Origin: an uncultured Clostridia bacterium
GTDB lineage: Bacteria > Bacillota > Clostridia > TANB77 > CAG-508
Length of the DNA: 17,612 nt
Reading direction: 5' to 3'
NCBI GenBank assembly: GCA_947631315.1
Contig: CANRLA010000024.1
Coordinates: 1 to 17,612 of the forward strand
The notes below the pieces were generated by a model that saw only the letters and a program-made list of their open reading frames with translations, was not told the origin of the DNA and made no database searches. Position 1 is the stretch's first letter, and each line of letters starts with the position of its first letter. Of the stretch, positions 7,601 to 14,059 are shown piece after piece. Made by a program: the position numbers and the translations under genes.

Positions 7601-7650
7601 GGTTTATAGGTAAAGCCTTTAAAAACCTAAATATAATATACAAGGAAAAA
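7601..7650 (+). repeat. Leader repeat copy 1 (hairpin plus RBS) before the transketolase C-half
   Basis: The first 34 bases (7601-7634) are identical to 11273-11306. Both copies then continue into TATACAAGG(G)AAAAA, the ribosome binding site of the following gene. Within it, 7601-7610 and 7616-7627 can pair around a TAAAG loop, with one T-T mismatch and a two-A bulge. AAGGA (7642-7646) stands 7 bases before ATG 7654. Flanking sequence differs between the copies, so the element has discrete edges. Confidence 0.85.
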
Positions 7651-7653
7651 TAA

Positions 7654-8604
7654 ATGGAAGAAATAAAAAAAATAGCAACAAGAGAAAGTTTTGGAAAAGC
7701 AATAACTGAATTAAAAGATGAAAATATTGTAGTACTTGATGCTGACTTAAGTTCTGCCACAAAAACAGAGTTATTTCAAAAAGAAAATCCAAATAGATTT
7801 ATAGAAGTAGGAATTTCAGAATCAGATATGATGGGAACTGCAGCAGGATTAGCTACTTGTGGAAAAATTCCTTTTGCGTCTACATTTGCAGTATTTGCAA
7901 CTGGAAGATGCTATGACCAAATTAGGTCGAGTATAGCATATCCAAAATTAAATGTAAAAATATGTGGAACTCACGCAGGAGTTACAGTAGGAGAAGATGG
8001 AGCAACGCATCAAATGTTAGAAGATATTAATCTTATGAGAGGACTGCCAAATATGGTAGTTATATCTCCATCAGATGATGTTCAAACTAAAGCATTAGTA
8101 AAAGAAATAGCAAAATATGAAGGACCAGTTTATTTAAGATTAGCAAGAATGGCAACCCCTGTAATCTATGCAAATGATGTAAAATTTGAAATAGGAAAAG
8201 CAGTACAATTAGGAGAGGGAATAGATGCAACAGTATTTGCAACAGGCGTTACAGTCTCAGAGGCTCTAAAAGCACAAGAAGAATTGTTAAAAGAAGGAGT
8301 TGACATTAGAGTAGTTGATATTCACACAATAAAACCAATAGACAAAGAAACGATTGTAAAATGTGCGAAAGAAACCAGCATATTATTGTCAGTAGAAGAT
8401 CATAATGTAATTGGAGGTCTTGGAAGCGCAATTGCTGATGTTTTAACAGAAGAATATCCAAAAAAATTAATAAAATTAGGAATAAATGATTGCTTTGGTA
8501 AATCAGGAAAAGCAGAAAGTTTAATGGAGTATTTTAAAATTGATAGCAAATCAATAGAAGAAACAATAAAAGAAAAGCTATATATTAATAATAAATCAAA
8601 ATAG
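7654..8604 (+). CDS. Transketolase, C-terminal (pyrimidine-binding) subunit
   Basis: A 316-aa protein holding the pyrimidine-binding and C-terminal transketolase domains, and the obligate partner of the upstream half. E56 in EVGISESDMM matches the Glu that activates the ThDP aminopyrimidine. The THAGVTVGEDGATHQ segment (106-120) supplies the conserved active-site His residues H107 and H119, and the segment around 197-320 is the transketolase C domain (VFATGVTVSEAL, then VEDHNVIGGLGSA). A DXS identity is unlikely because DXS is one chain of about 620 aa. The gene starts 97 bases after the N-half stop; the gap holds the 50-nt leader repeat, and no separate strong promoter is visible. Confidence 0.93.
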   Translation: MEEIKKIATRESFGKAITELKDENIVVLDADLSSATKTELFQKENPNRFIEVGISESDMMGTAAGLATCGKIPFASTFAVFATGRCYDQIRSSIAYPKLNVKICGTHAGVTVGEDGATHQMLEDINLMRGLPNMVVISPSDDVQTKALVKEIAKYEGPVYLRLARMATPVIYANDVKFEIGKAVQLGEGIDATVFATGVTVSEALKAQEELLKEGVDIRVVDIHTIKPIDKETIVKCAKETSILLSVEDHNVIGGLGSAIADVLTEEYPKKLIKLGINDCFGKSGKAESLMEYFKIDSKSIEETIKEKLYINNKSK

Positions 8605-8684
8605 TTAAAAATTTAGATGTTAAATAATAAAAAAGTTATAAAATCGAATCATTGTATAAAATAATAAAATTAGGAGGAAATAGT

Positions 8685-9686
8685 ATGTCAATTTTAGTAA
8701 CAGGAGGAGCTGGATTTATAGGCTCGCATACAGTAGTAGAATTATTAAATGCAGGACATGATGTAGTAATAGTTGATGATTTTTCAAACAGTAATTCTAA
8801 GGTATTAGATAAAATAAAAGAAATTACAAAAAAAGATTTTAAATTTTATGAAGTAAATATTTTAGATACCGAAAAATTAGATAAAGTATTTGAAGAAAAT
8901 CCTGAGATAACGGCAGTAATACATTTTGCAGCATTTAAAGCGGTAGGTGAATCTGTTGCAAAACCAATAGAATATTATAAAAACAATATATCAGGAACAA
9001 TTTCATTATTGGAATGTATGAAAAAACATAATGTTAAGAAAATAGTATTTAGTTCATCAGCCACAGTATATGGTGACCCAGCATCAGTTCCAATTAAAGA
9101 AGATTTTCCAAAACACGCAACAAATCCTTATGGACAAACAAAAGTAATGATAGAGCAGATTTTACAAGATGTATATGTTTCTGATAATGACTGGAGTGTA
9201 ATTTTATTGAGATATTTCAACCCAATCGGAGCACATAAAAGTGGACTTATAGGAGAAGCACCTAATGGAATTCCAAATAATTTGATGCCATATATAAACC
9301 AAGTTGCATTAGGAAAACTAGACCATTTAAATATATTTGGCAATGACTACACTACTCATGATGGAACAGGAGTAAGGGATTATATACATGTTGTAGATTT
9401 GGCAAAAGGACATATAAAAGCTATAGAAAGAACAGAAAAAATGACTGGAGTTGAAAGTTTTAATTTAGGAACAGGAATTGGATATTCTGTTTTAGATATT
9501 GTTAAAAATTTTGAAAAATCAACAGGCGTAAAAATAAAATATGAAATTACAGATAGAAGACCAGGAGACATTGCAGAATGTTATGCAGATCCTAGTAAAG
9601 CAGAAGAAATTTTACATTGGAAAGCAGAGAAAAACCTTGAAGATATGTGCAAAGATTCTTGGAATTTTATAAAAAATCAAATGTAA
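8685..9686 (+). CDS. galE: UDP-glucose 4-epimerase
   Basis: A 333-aa short-chain dehydrogenase/reductase-type epimerase that interconverts UDP-glucose and UDP-galactose with bound NAD, feeding galactose use and surface glycan synthesis. GGAGFIGSH (7-15) is the Rossmann loop and D31-D32 ends strand 2. FSSSATVYG (122-130) holds the catalytic Ser/Thr, and Y149-xxx-K153 (NPYGQTK) is the catalytic pair. GTGVRDYIHVVDLAKGH further on is typical of GalE. The start is ATG 8685, seven bases after AGGAGG (8672-8677). An in-frame TTG at 8652 precedes that site and is rejected. It may also accept UDP-GlcNAc. It follows transketolase by 80 bases. Confidence 0.95.
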   Translation: MSILVTGGAGFIGSHTVVELLNAGHDVVIVDDFSNSNSKVLDKIKEITKKDFKFYEVNILDTEKLDKVFEENPEITAVIHFAAFKAVGESVAKPIEYYKNNISGTISLLECMKKHNVKKIVFSSSATVYGDPASVPIKEDFPKHATNPYGQTKVMIEQILQDVYVSDNDWSVILLRYFNPIGAHKSGLIGEAPNGIPNNLMPYINQVALGKLDHLNIFGNDYTTHDGTGVRDYIHVVDLAKGHIKAIERTEKMTGVESFNLGTGIGYSVLDIVKNFEKSTGVKIKYEITDRRPGDIAECYADPSKAEEILHWKAEKNLEDMCKDSWNFIKNQM

Positions 9687-9862
9687 AATTTTGTAAAAAA
9701 TTTATAAGATTTTGTAAAAGAAACTTTGAATTACAGGAATAAATTAGTAATGATTTTACAACTTTGAAAATTTTAAAAATGGTAATTTTTTCTTAACAGT
9801 ATAAATTTATATTAAAAGCATATAATATATAATGAAAAATTTTCAAAAAGGAGTAAAATACA

Positions 9863-10057
9863 ATGAAGGTTATAGATTATATTGCATTAGTATTAGTAAT
9901 AATCGGTGCTATAAACTGGGGATTGATTGGATTATTTAGCTTTGATTTAGTAGCAACATTGTTTGGATCAATGAGTGTTATAAGTAGAATAGTATATACA
10001 TTAGTAGGAATCTCAGGTTTATGGTGTATAAGATTTTTTGCTAAGGTAGATGATTAA
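9863..10057 (+). CDS. DUF378 family small membrane protein
   Basis: A 64-aa protein with two predicted membrane helices (about 4-31 and 38-60). The signature is INWGLIGLFSFDLVATLFG (18-36) followed by SRIVYTLVGISGL, the DUF378 (YuzA-like) pattern. The function of this family is unknown; it is widespread in Firmicutes and sits in the cytoplasmic membrane. AAAAAGGAG precedes ATG 9863 by 8-9 bases. The 9687-9862 gap before it is AT-rich, with a TATAAT at 9821-9826 but no good -35 element, so a promoter is possible but weak. It is probably monocistronic because a hairpin terminator follows at 10120-10168. Confidence 0.9.
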   Translation: MKVIDYIALVLVIIGAINWGLIGLFSFDLVATLFGSMSVISRIVYTLVGISGLWCIRFFAKVDD

Positions 10058-10119
10058 TTAAATATCGTTTTTCAAGTATGAATTATTTCAAAAATCAAAA
10101 AAACGATTATATAAGAAAG

Positions 10120-10170
10120 AAAAAATGAATTAAATATGAATAATTTGTTCATAGTTAGTTCATTTTTTAA
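10120..10170. terminator. AT-rich hairpin terminator, probably bidirectional
   Basis: AAAAAATGAA (10120-10129) pairs with TTCATTTTTT (10159-10168). Inside, TATGAA (10135-10140) pairs with TTCATA (10148-10153), giving two stacked stems with a symmetric 5-base internal loop. The A-run on one side and T-run on the other give the form of a two-way intrinsic terminator, though low GC makes it weaker than usual. It ends DUF378 transcription before the pilin-like gene. A second inverted repeat (ATCGTTTTT with AAAAACGAT) lies upstream at about 10063-10108 and has a long loop. Confidence 0.6.
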
Positions 10171-10234
10171 TAGTATAATAACTTGTTGATAAATATATGG
10201 TACAAAGAGAAAATAAAAGAATTAATAGAATTAC

Positions 10235-10264
10235 TTGAATTAAATAACTAAAGTGTGGTATCAT
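10235..10264 (+). promoter_or_regulatory. Candidate extended -10 promoter for the pilin-like/rsmE operon
   Basis: TTGAAT (10235-10240) and TATCAT (10259-10264) are 18 bases apart, and TGG immediately before the -10 gives an extended TGn element. Transcription would start near 10271, leaving a short leader before ATG 10290. Confidence 0.55.
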
Positions 10265-10289
10265 AAATAAAAAATAGGAGAGAAAAACA

Positions 10290-10511
10290 ATGAAAAACGA
10301 AAGAGGAATAACTTTAATTGCATTAGTTACTACGACGTTAATATTATCTATTATAGCAGGAGTATCAATAAAAATAGCATTAGGTGATGATAATTCTGTA
10401 GTTAGAGAAGTAACGAATGCAACAGAAACTCAGCAATATATGGTAAACCAAGAAAAGCAAAAAACTTCTAATGTAATTGAAAAATATGAAGAAGAATGGG
10501 GATTATCTTAA
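10290..10511 (+). CDS. Small pilin-like protein with type IV prepilin-type N-terminus
   Basis: A 73-aa protein beginning MKNERG then ITLIALVTTTLILSIIAGVS, a short charged leader ending in Gly followed by a hydrophobic helix. This is the prepilin peptidase pattern, except that the usual Glu at mature position 5 is Ala. Such ITLIALV proteins are common in clostridial genomes. The remainder (about 31-73) is a short charged helix, too small for a normal pilin head. It would sit in the membrane with the C-terminus outside. No pilus assembly genes are in the window. AGGAGAG precedes ATG 10290 by about 6-9 bases. The stop is two bases before the rsmE start, so the two are likely coupled. It could be a minor pseudopilin or a truncated remnant. 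Confidence 0.68.
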   Translation: MKNERGITLIALVTTTLILSIIAGVSIKIALGDDNSVVREVTNATETQQYMVNQEKQKTSNVIEKYEEEWGLS

Positions 10512-10513
10512 AA

Positions 10514-11242
10514 ATGCACAATTTTTTTGTAAATAATAATCAAATTGAAAATGACAAAATAAACATAATAGATGGAGATGCAAAGCATATTTCTCAAGTA
10601 CTTAGAATGAAAAAAGACGAGAAAATATTTGTATGTAATAAAGATAATGGAAATAGATACTTAGCAGAAATATCTAATATAGAAAAAGATAAAGTAATTT
10701 GTACAATAATTCAAAATGAAGAAACTACTGAACTAAACATACAAATTACTTTGTTTCAAGGACTGCCTAAATTTGATAAGATGGAAATGATTATACAAAA
10801 AGCTGTAGAATTAGGTATTTATGAAATAACACCAATTGAAATGAAAAACTGTATAGTAAAAATAAAAGACGAGGACAAGAAAATTTCTAGATGGCAAGCA
10901 ATTGCAGAATCTGCTTCAAAACAAAGCAAAAGGACAATAATTCCTAAAATAAATAAAGTAGAAAAAATAAAAAATATAAAAGATAAAATAAAAGATTATG
11001 ATTTAGTATTGCTTGCTTATGAGAATGAAAAAAATATTTCCTTAAAAAATGTACTAAAAGATTATAAAAAAATTTCAAAAATTGCTATAATAATTGGACC
11101 TGAGGGTGGCTTCGATAAAGAAGAAGCTAAAGAACTCGAAAATTCAGGTGCTAAAGAAGTAAGTCTTGGAAAAACTATTTTAAGAACAGAAACTGCATCA
11201 ATAGCAATGATTAGTATGATTATGTATGAATTTGAACTTTAA
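10514..11242 (+). CDS. rsmE: 16S rRNA (uracil1498-N3)-methyltransferase RsmE
   Basis: A 242-aa SPOUT-class methyltransferase that methylates U1498 of 16S rRNA using S-adenosylmethionine. It starts with the typical MHNFFV and has HISQVLRM (25-32) in the N-terminal PUA-like domain. QGLPKFDKMEMIIQKAVELG (82-101) and RWQAIAESASKQSKR (126-140) follow. IGPEGGF (194-200) and LGKTILRTETA (218-228) form the trefoil-knot SAM site. ATG 10514 is preferred because the conserved N-terminus begins there and it follows the pilin-like stop by 2 bases. An in-frame ATG at 10496 would overlap that gene. The ribosome binding site is poor (GGGG at 10498-10501), consistent with coupling to upstream translation. Often partnered with prmA elsewhere, but not here. 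Confidence 0.95.
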   Translation: MHNFFVNNNQIENDKINIIDGDAKHISQVLRMKKDEKIFVCNKDNGNRYLAEISNIEKDKVICTIIQNEETTELNIQITLFQGLPKFDKMEMIIQKAVELGIYEITPIEMKNCIVKIKDEDKKISRWQAIAESASKQSKRTIIPKINKVEKIKNIKDKIKDYDLVLLAYENEKNISLKNVLKDYKKISKIAIIIGPEGGFDKEEAKELENSGAKEVSLGKTILRTETASIAMISMIMYEFEL

Positions 11243-11272
11243 TAATAAAAAAATATAAAATATTAAATTATT

Positions 11273-11321
11273 GGTTTATAGGTAAAGCCTTTAAAAACCT
11301 AAATATTATACAAGGGAAAAA
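11273..11321 (+). repeat. Leader repeat copy 2 (hairpin plus RBS) before the charged membrane protein
   Basis: Bases 11273-11306 are identical to 7601-7634. After that, copy 2 lacks three bases and has one extra G (CAAGGG instead of CAAGG) before the shared A-run. The hairpin 11273-11299 is unchanged. AAGGGA (11312-11317) is 12 bases from ATG 11330, a longer spacing than in copy 1. The three-base loss removes the TATAAT-like string of copy 1, arguing against promoter function. Confidence 0.85.
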
Positions 11322-11329
11322 TTAATAAT

Positions 11330-12007
11330 ATGGGAGAAAAGGAGAAAAATACAAATAAAAAAAGTACCAATAAAATAGATAAAGATGAAAAAGTAAAAGA
11401 AAATGTAAATAAATTAAAAGATAAAGAAAAAAGTGTAAAGGTAAAAGAAGAAAATTCAAAAAGCGAAAAAGAAAGCATAAAAGACGAAGAAGAAAGCTCG
11501 AATGAAAAAGAAAAAATTGTAAAGGTTGAAGAAAAAAGACTAGTAGATAGCAAAAAAATTAATGAAGAAGAATTAGATACAATAAAAAAAGAAATTAAGA
11601 AAAATAAGAAAACAAAAAAATTAAATGAAAAAAAACAATTAAAATATAAAGAAATATTAAAAAATGTTTTAATTTGTTTATTAATGATAGTTTATTTAAT
11701 GGCTTTAATAATTGGAAACTGTACAATGGGTGCAATTAAATACATAACTACCTTAAAAATACTTATTATGATTGAAGTTCTAATTTCATTAATTATTTTT
11801 GAAATTGCATTTTCAAAAGATACATTTACTATAGGAATGCATGGTATAGAAACATTGGCTCTTTCAGGCTTAACTATATTAATTCTCGATTTATTTAATA
11901 AGAAAAACGAAATTATATGGTTAGCATTTTCAATAATCACAGGAATAATATTATTTTATTATTTAATTAAAATTATTATTATTGCATTAAAAAAGAAAAA
12001 GAGATAG
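11330..12007 (+). CDS. Hypothetical membrane protein with long Lys/Glu-rich cytoplasmic N-terminus
   Basis: Not recognised. The 225-aa product has a very charged, K/E/S/N-rich low-complexity segment over about residues 1-107, likely disordered or coiled. Four hydrophobic helices follow at about 110-130, 142-162, 169-188 and 194-217, and the protein ends KKKKR. Positive charges at both ends suggest N- and C-termini in the cytoplasm. The membrane half contains IGMHGIETLALSGL but no catalytic motif I can name. It follows rsmE by 87 bases, with the leader repeat just before it, and ends 81 bases before the rpoZ promoter. The hydrophobic half is convincingly protein-like and the reading frame is uninterrupted, so the gene is probably real. 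Confidence 0.75.
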   Translation: MGEKEKNTNKKSTNKIDKDEKVKENVNKLKDKEKSVKVKEENSKSEKESIKDEEESSNEKEKIVKVEEKRLVDSKKINEEELDTIKKEIKKNKKTKKLNEKKQLKYKEILKNVLICLLMIVYLMALIIGNCTMGAIKYITTLKILIMIEVLISLIIFEIAFSKDTFTIGMHGIETLALSGLTILILDLFNKKNEIIWLAFSIITGIILFYYLIKIIIIALKKKKR

Positions 12008-12088
12008 ATGTTATAAAAAACAAATGTGATTAAAAGTATAAAAAAGATAAAAAATAGAAATAAATGTAAACAAAATCCTTGGAAATAT

Positions 12089-12117
12089 TTGACTTTTGGA
12101 ATAGAAAATGTTAAAAT
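12089..12117 (+). promoter_or_regulatory. Strong sigma-A promoter with extended -10 for rpoZ
   Basis: TTGACT (12089-12094) and TAAAAT (12112-12117) are 17 bases apart, and TGT directly before the -10 gives the TGn extension. The transcript would begin near 12124, about 30 bases before ATG 12153. It is the best-scoring promoter by eye in the window and would drive rpoZ plus the CMP-kinase-like gene up to the terminator at 13222. Confidence 0.82.
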
Positions 12118-12152
12118 TACTTTTATAAATATTAAAGAAAAGAGGTATTATA

Positions 12153-12626
12153 ATGATAGTAAAACCTACAGTTTTAGAATTACTTGAAAAAGCAGAAAAT
12201 AGATATAGTTTAGTTATTGCTACTGCTAAAAGAGCAAGACAGATTGCAAATGGAAGTATTCCAATGACATCAAGTGATGATGTATCTCCAGTTACACTTG
12301 CAGCAGATGAAATAGAAGAAGATAAAGTAAAAATATACAATAAAAATCAATGGGATGAAGAATTAGAAAAACGTAAAGAAGAATCAAGTGTTGAAAATAA
12401 TGAAGCTAACAAAAACAACGAAGAAAACAGTGAACAAATTGAAGTAAAAGATAGAGAAGAACAAGCAGAAGACCTTGAAAAAATCGAAGAACAAGAAGAA
12501 TTAGAAGGCGATAGCAAAAACGAAGAGCAAGAAGAATTAGAAGACGATGGAGATAGCGAAGAGCAAGATGAAGCAGAAGATAATGAAGAAAACAAAGAAC
12601 AAACTGGAACAGAAGAAAATCAATAA
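12153..12626 (+). CDS. rpoZ: DNA-directed RNA polymerase omega subunit with long acidic C-terminal tail
   Basis: Omega binds beta-prime and helps assemble RNA polymerase. The conserved part is residues 1 to about 60: MIVKPTVLELLEKAENRYSL, then VIATAKRARQI (21-31) and VSPVTLAADEI (44-54), the usual RpoZ/Rpb6 core. Omega is usually 60-100 aa; this product is 157 aa. Residues 68-157 are an E/D/N/Q-rich tail with 43 acidic residues out of 90. Three imperfect 12-residue repeats start at 112, 124 and 136 (EEQEELEGDSKN and variants), mirrored by 36-bp repeats at 12486-12593. AGAGG precedes ATG 12153 by about 8 bases. The reading frame is intact across the tail. The cmk-like gene follows by 24 bases. 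The role of the tail is unknown. Confidence 0.92.
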   Translation: MIVKPTVLELLEKAENRYSLVIATAKRARQIANGSIPMTSSDDVSPVTLAADEIEEDKVKIYNKNQWDEELEKRKEESSVENNEANKNNEENSEQIEVKDREEQAEDLEKIEEQEELEGDSKNEEQEELEDDGDSEEQDEAEDNEENKEQTGTEENQ

Positions 12627-12650
12627 AAAATATAAATAAATGAGGTATAT

Positions 12651-13208
12651 ATGAAAAAACATATTATTACGATAACAGGTGATCATGCAAGCGGACAGGG
12701 GACAGCATCAAATCTTTTAAAAGAATATTTAGGTTATGAGATTTATAGAAATGGTCAATATGTTAGAAAACTTGCAACAGAAAAAGGAATGTCAATAGTC
12801 GAGTTCCAGGTTTATTTGAATGAGCATCCAAAACTAGATAGAGAAATAGAAAATAGTGCTACAGAGTATGCTACTAATCATGATAATTTAATTGTAGATG
12901 CAAAATTAGGTTGGTTTGCAATTCCAAATTCATTTAAAGTATATTTAAAAGTTGATATAGATATTGCTGTTAAAAGAGCTTATGAAGATAGTGCAAGAAA
13001 AGATTCAGAACCATTTAAAAGCATAGAAGAAGCTAAAGAAAAAATTATCTATAGACATAAAGAAGAAACTAATAGATGGCTTGAAGAATATGGAGTAAAT
13101 CGTGATGATATGTCAAACTATGATTTAGTAGTAAATACATCTAATTTAACACCTGAGCAAGTTGCGAAAAAGATTTTAGAAGAGTATGAAAAATGGCTTA
13201 ATAATTAA
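12651..13208 (+). CDS. Cytidylate kinase-like P-loop nucleotide kinase
   Basis: A 185-aa P-loop protein of the CMP-kinase-like/AAA type, which would phosphorylate a nucleoside monophosphate such as CMP or dCMP. The P-loop reads GDHASGQGT (10-18), with Gln16 where the Walker A Lys is expected. The DAKLGWFAIPNSFKVYLKVD segment matches the NMP-kinase-like core strand, RAYED and RKDSE supply lid-type Arg residues, and IYRHKEETNRWLEEYG is the usual C-terminal helix. Its size is smaller than standard Cmk (about 220-230 aa). It follows rpoZ by 24 bases with GAGG before ATG, and the operon ends at the terminator just downstream. Function as a kinase is inferred; the altered P-loop may be a family trait or loss of activity. 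Confidence 0.75.
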   Translation: MKKHIITITGDHASGQGTASNLLKEYLGYEIYRNGQYVRKLATEKGMSIVEFQVYLNEHPKLDREIENSATEYATNHDNLIVDAKLGWFAIPNSFKVYLKVDIDIAVKRAYEDSARKDSEPFKSIEEAKEKIIYRHKEETNRWLEEYGVNRDDMSNYDLVVNTSNLTPEQVAKKILEEYEKWLNN

Positions 13209-13221
13209 AATAAAAATAATG

Positions 13222-13262
13222 GGGGAAAACTAGAATTAAATTGTTTTCTCCTTTTTATTTTT
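13222..13262 (+). terminator. Rho-independent terminator after the rpoZ operon
   Basis: GGGGAAAAC (13222-13230) pairs with GTTTTCTCC (13243-13251), 9 bp including one G-T pair, with a 12-base loop. The T-rich run 13252-13262 follows at once. This is the clearest terminator in the window and separates the rpoZ unit from dprA. Confidence 0.9.
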
Positions 13263-13300
13263 ATAAAGAAAAATTTATATGCTGTTTTTTATACATTAAT

Positions 13301-13306
13301 TATAAT
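13301..13306 (+). promoter_or_regulatory. Candidate -10 element for dprA
   Basis: A perfect TATAAT lies between the upstream terminator and dprA, but no recognisable -35 is found 16-18 bases upstream. If used, transcription would begin near 13313, so a TTG start at 13312 could not be translated from it, and the AAAGGAG at 13315-13321 would lie at the extreme 5' end of the mRNA. Confidence 0.4.
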
Positions 13307-13329
13307 AAAGATTGAAAGGAGAAAGTAAC

Positions 13330-14004
13330 ATAGAAAACTCAAAACATAATATTCAAGTAATTGATGAAAATGATATAGATTATCCATATTTATTATCAGA
13401 AATCAAAGATAGACCTAAAAAATTATATGTTATAGGGAATAAAGAAATATTAAAAAGAAAGTCTGTAGCGATAGTGGGATGTAGAGAATGTAGCAATTAT
13501 GGGAAGGAAATAGCTGAAAAAATAGCATATAATTTAGCTAAGAAAAATATAATTGTTGTAAGTGGACTAGCTAAAGGAATAGATACTAATGCACATATAG
13601 GAACATTAAAGGCCAAAGGCAAAACTATAGCTGTTGTAGCACATGGACTAGATATGATTTATCCAAAGGAAAATTATAATTTAGCAAAACTAATTATAAA
13701 GTATGGAGGAGCTATTGTAAGTGAGCAACCAATAGGTGCAAAACCTATACCGGAAAATTTCCCTAAAAGAAATAGAATAATTAGTGGATTAAGCACTAGT
13801 ACAATTATTGTAGAGGCAAGAGAACGAAGTGGTTCATTAATTACTGCAAATTTTGCATTAGAGCAGGGAAGAAATTTATATGCAGTTCCAGGAAGCATAT
13901 TTTGGGAAAACTCAATAGGCACAAACAAATTAATACAAAGCGGAGCAGAGGTAATTACAAGTTATTTAGATTTAGATAATTTTAATTTTTCTAAAATATT
14001 GTAA
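13330..14004 (+). CDS. dprA: DNA-processing protein DprA (short form)
   Basis: DprA binds incoming single-stranded DNA and loads RecA in natural transformation; many non-competent bacteria keep it. Numbered from 13330, GCRECS (50-55), SGLAKGID (78-85), FPKRNRIISGLS (144-155) and GSLITA are the Rossmann-fold DprA signatures. At 224 aa it contains the core domain only: there is no N-terminal SAM domain, and it ends soon after the core without the C-terminal winged helix. The start is unusual. A perfect AAAGGAG (13315-13321) is followed 8 bases later by in-frame ATA, with no in-frame ATG, GTG or TTG shortly downstream. TTG 13312 gives an 18-base longer frame but overlaps the Shine-Dalgarno. The PBP gene follows by 55 bases. 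Confidence 0.88.
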   Translation: MENSKHNIQVIDENDIDYPYLLSEIKDRPKKLYVIGNKEILKRKSVAIVGCRECSNYGKEIAEKIAYNLAKKNIIVVSGLAKGIDTNAHIGTLKAKGKTIAVVAHGLDMIYPKENYNLAKLIIKYGGAIVSEQPIGAKPIPENFPKRNRIISGLSTSTIIVEARERSGSLITANFALEQGRNLYAVPGSIFWENSIGTNKLIQSGAEVITSYLDLDNFNFSKIL

Positions 14005-14027
14005 TCTATAAATATTTGTAATATAAT
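13999..14027 (+). promoter_or_regulatory. Candidate sigma-A promoter for the PBP1A gene
   Basis: TTGTAA (13999-14004) overlaps the end of dprA and is followed after 17 bases by a perfect TATAAT (14022-14027). The transcript would start near 14034, about 26 bases before ATG 14060. Confidence 0.62.
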
Positions 14028-14059
14028 ATAGCTATTGATTTACCTAAATGGAGGTATAT

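Noticed and set aside
7603..7637. TATAAT at 7632-7637 as a promoter inside leader repeat copy 1.
   Set aside because: No -35 at the right distance, and copy 2 lacks the hexamer because of a 3-base deletion although the rest is conserved.
6723..8604. Transketolase split into two genes, possibly by a frameshift or stop.
   Set aside because: Both halves are full-length domains with their own RBS and a 97-bp gap; the two-subunit form is well known in Clostridia and Archaea.
12011..12340. A 109-codon open frame on the - strand across the rpoZ promoter and start.
   Set aside because: It overlaps conserved rpoZ sequence, has no good RBS and encodes F/I/S-rich sequence expected from the complement of AT-rich genes.
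12347..12595. Ser/Leu-rich - strand open frame opposite the omega tail.
   Set aside because: It is the mirror of the GAA/GAG-rich acidic repeat, not an independent gene.
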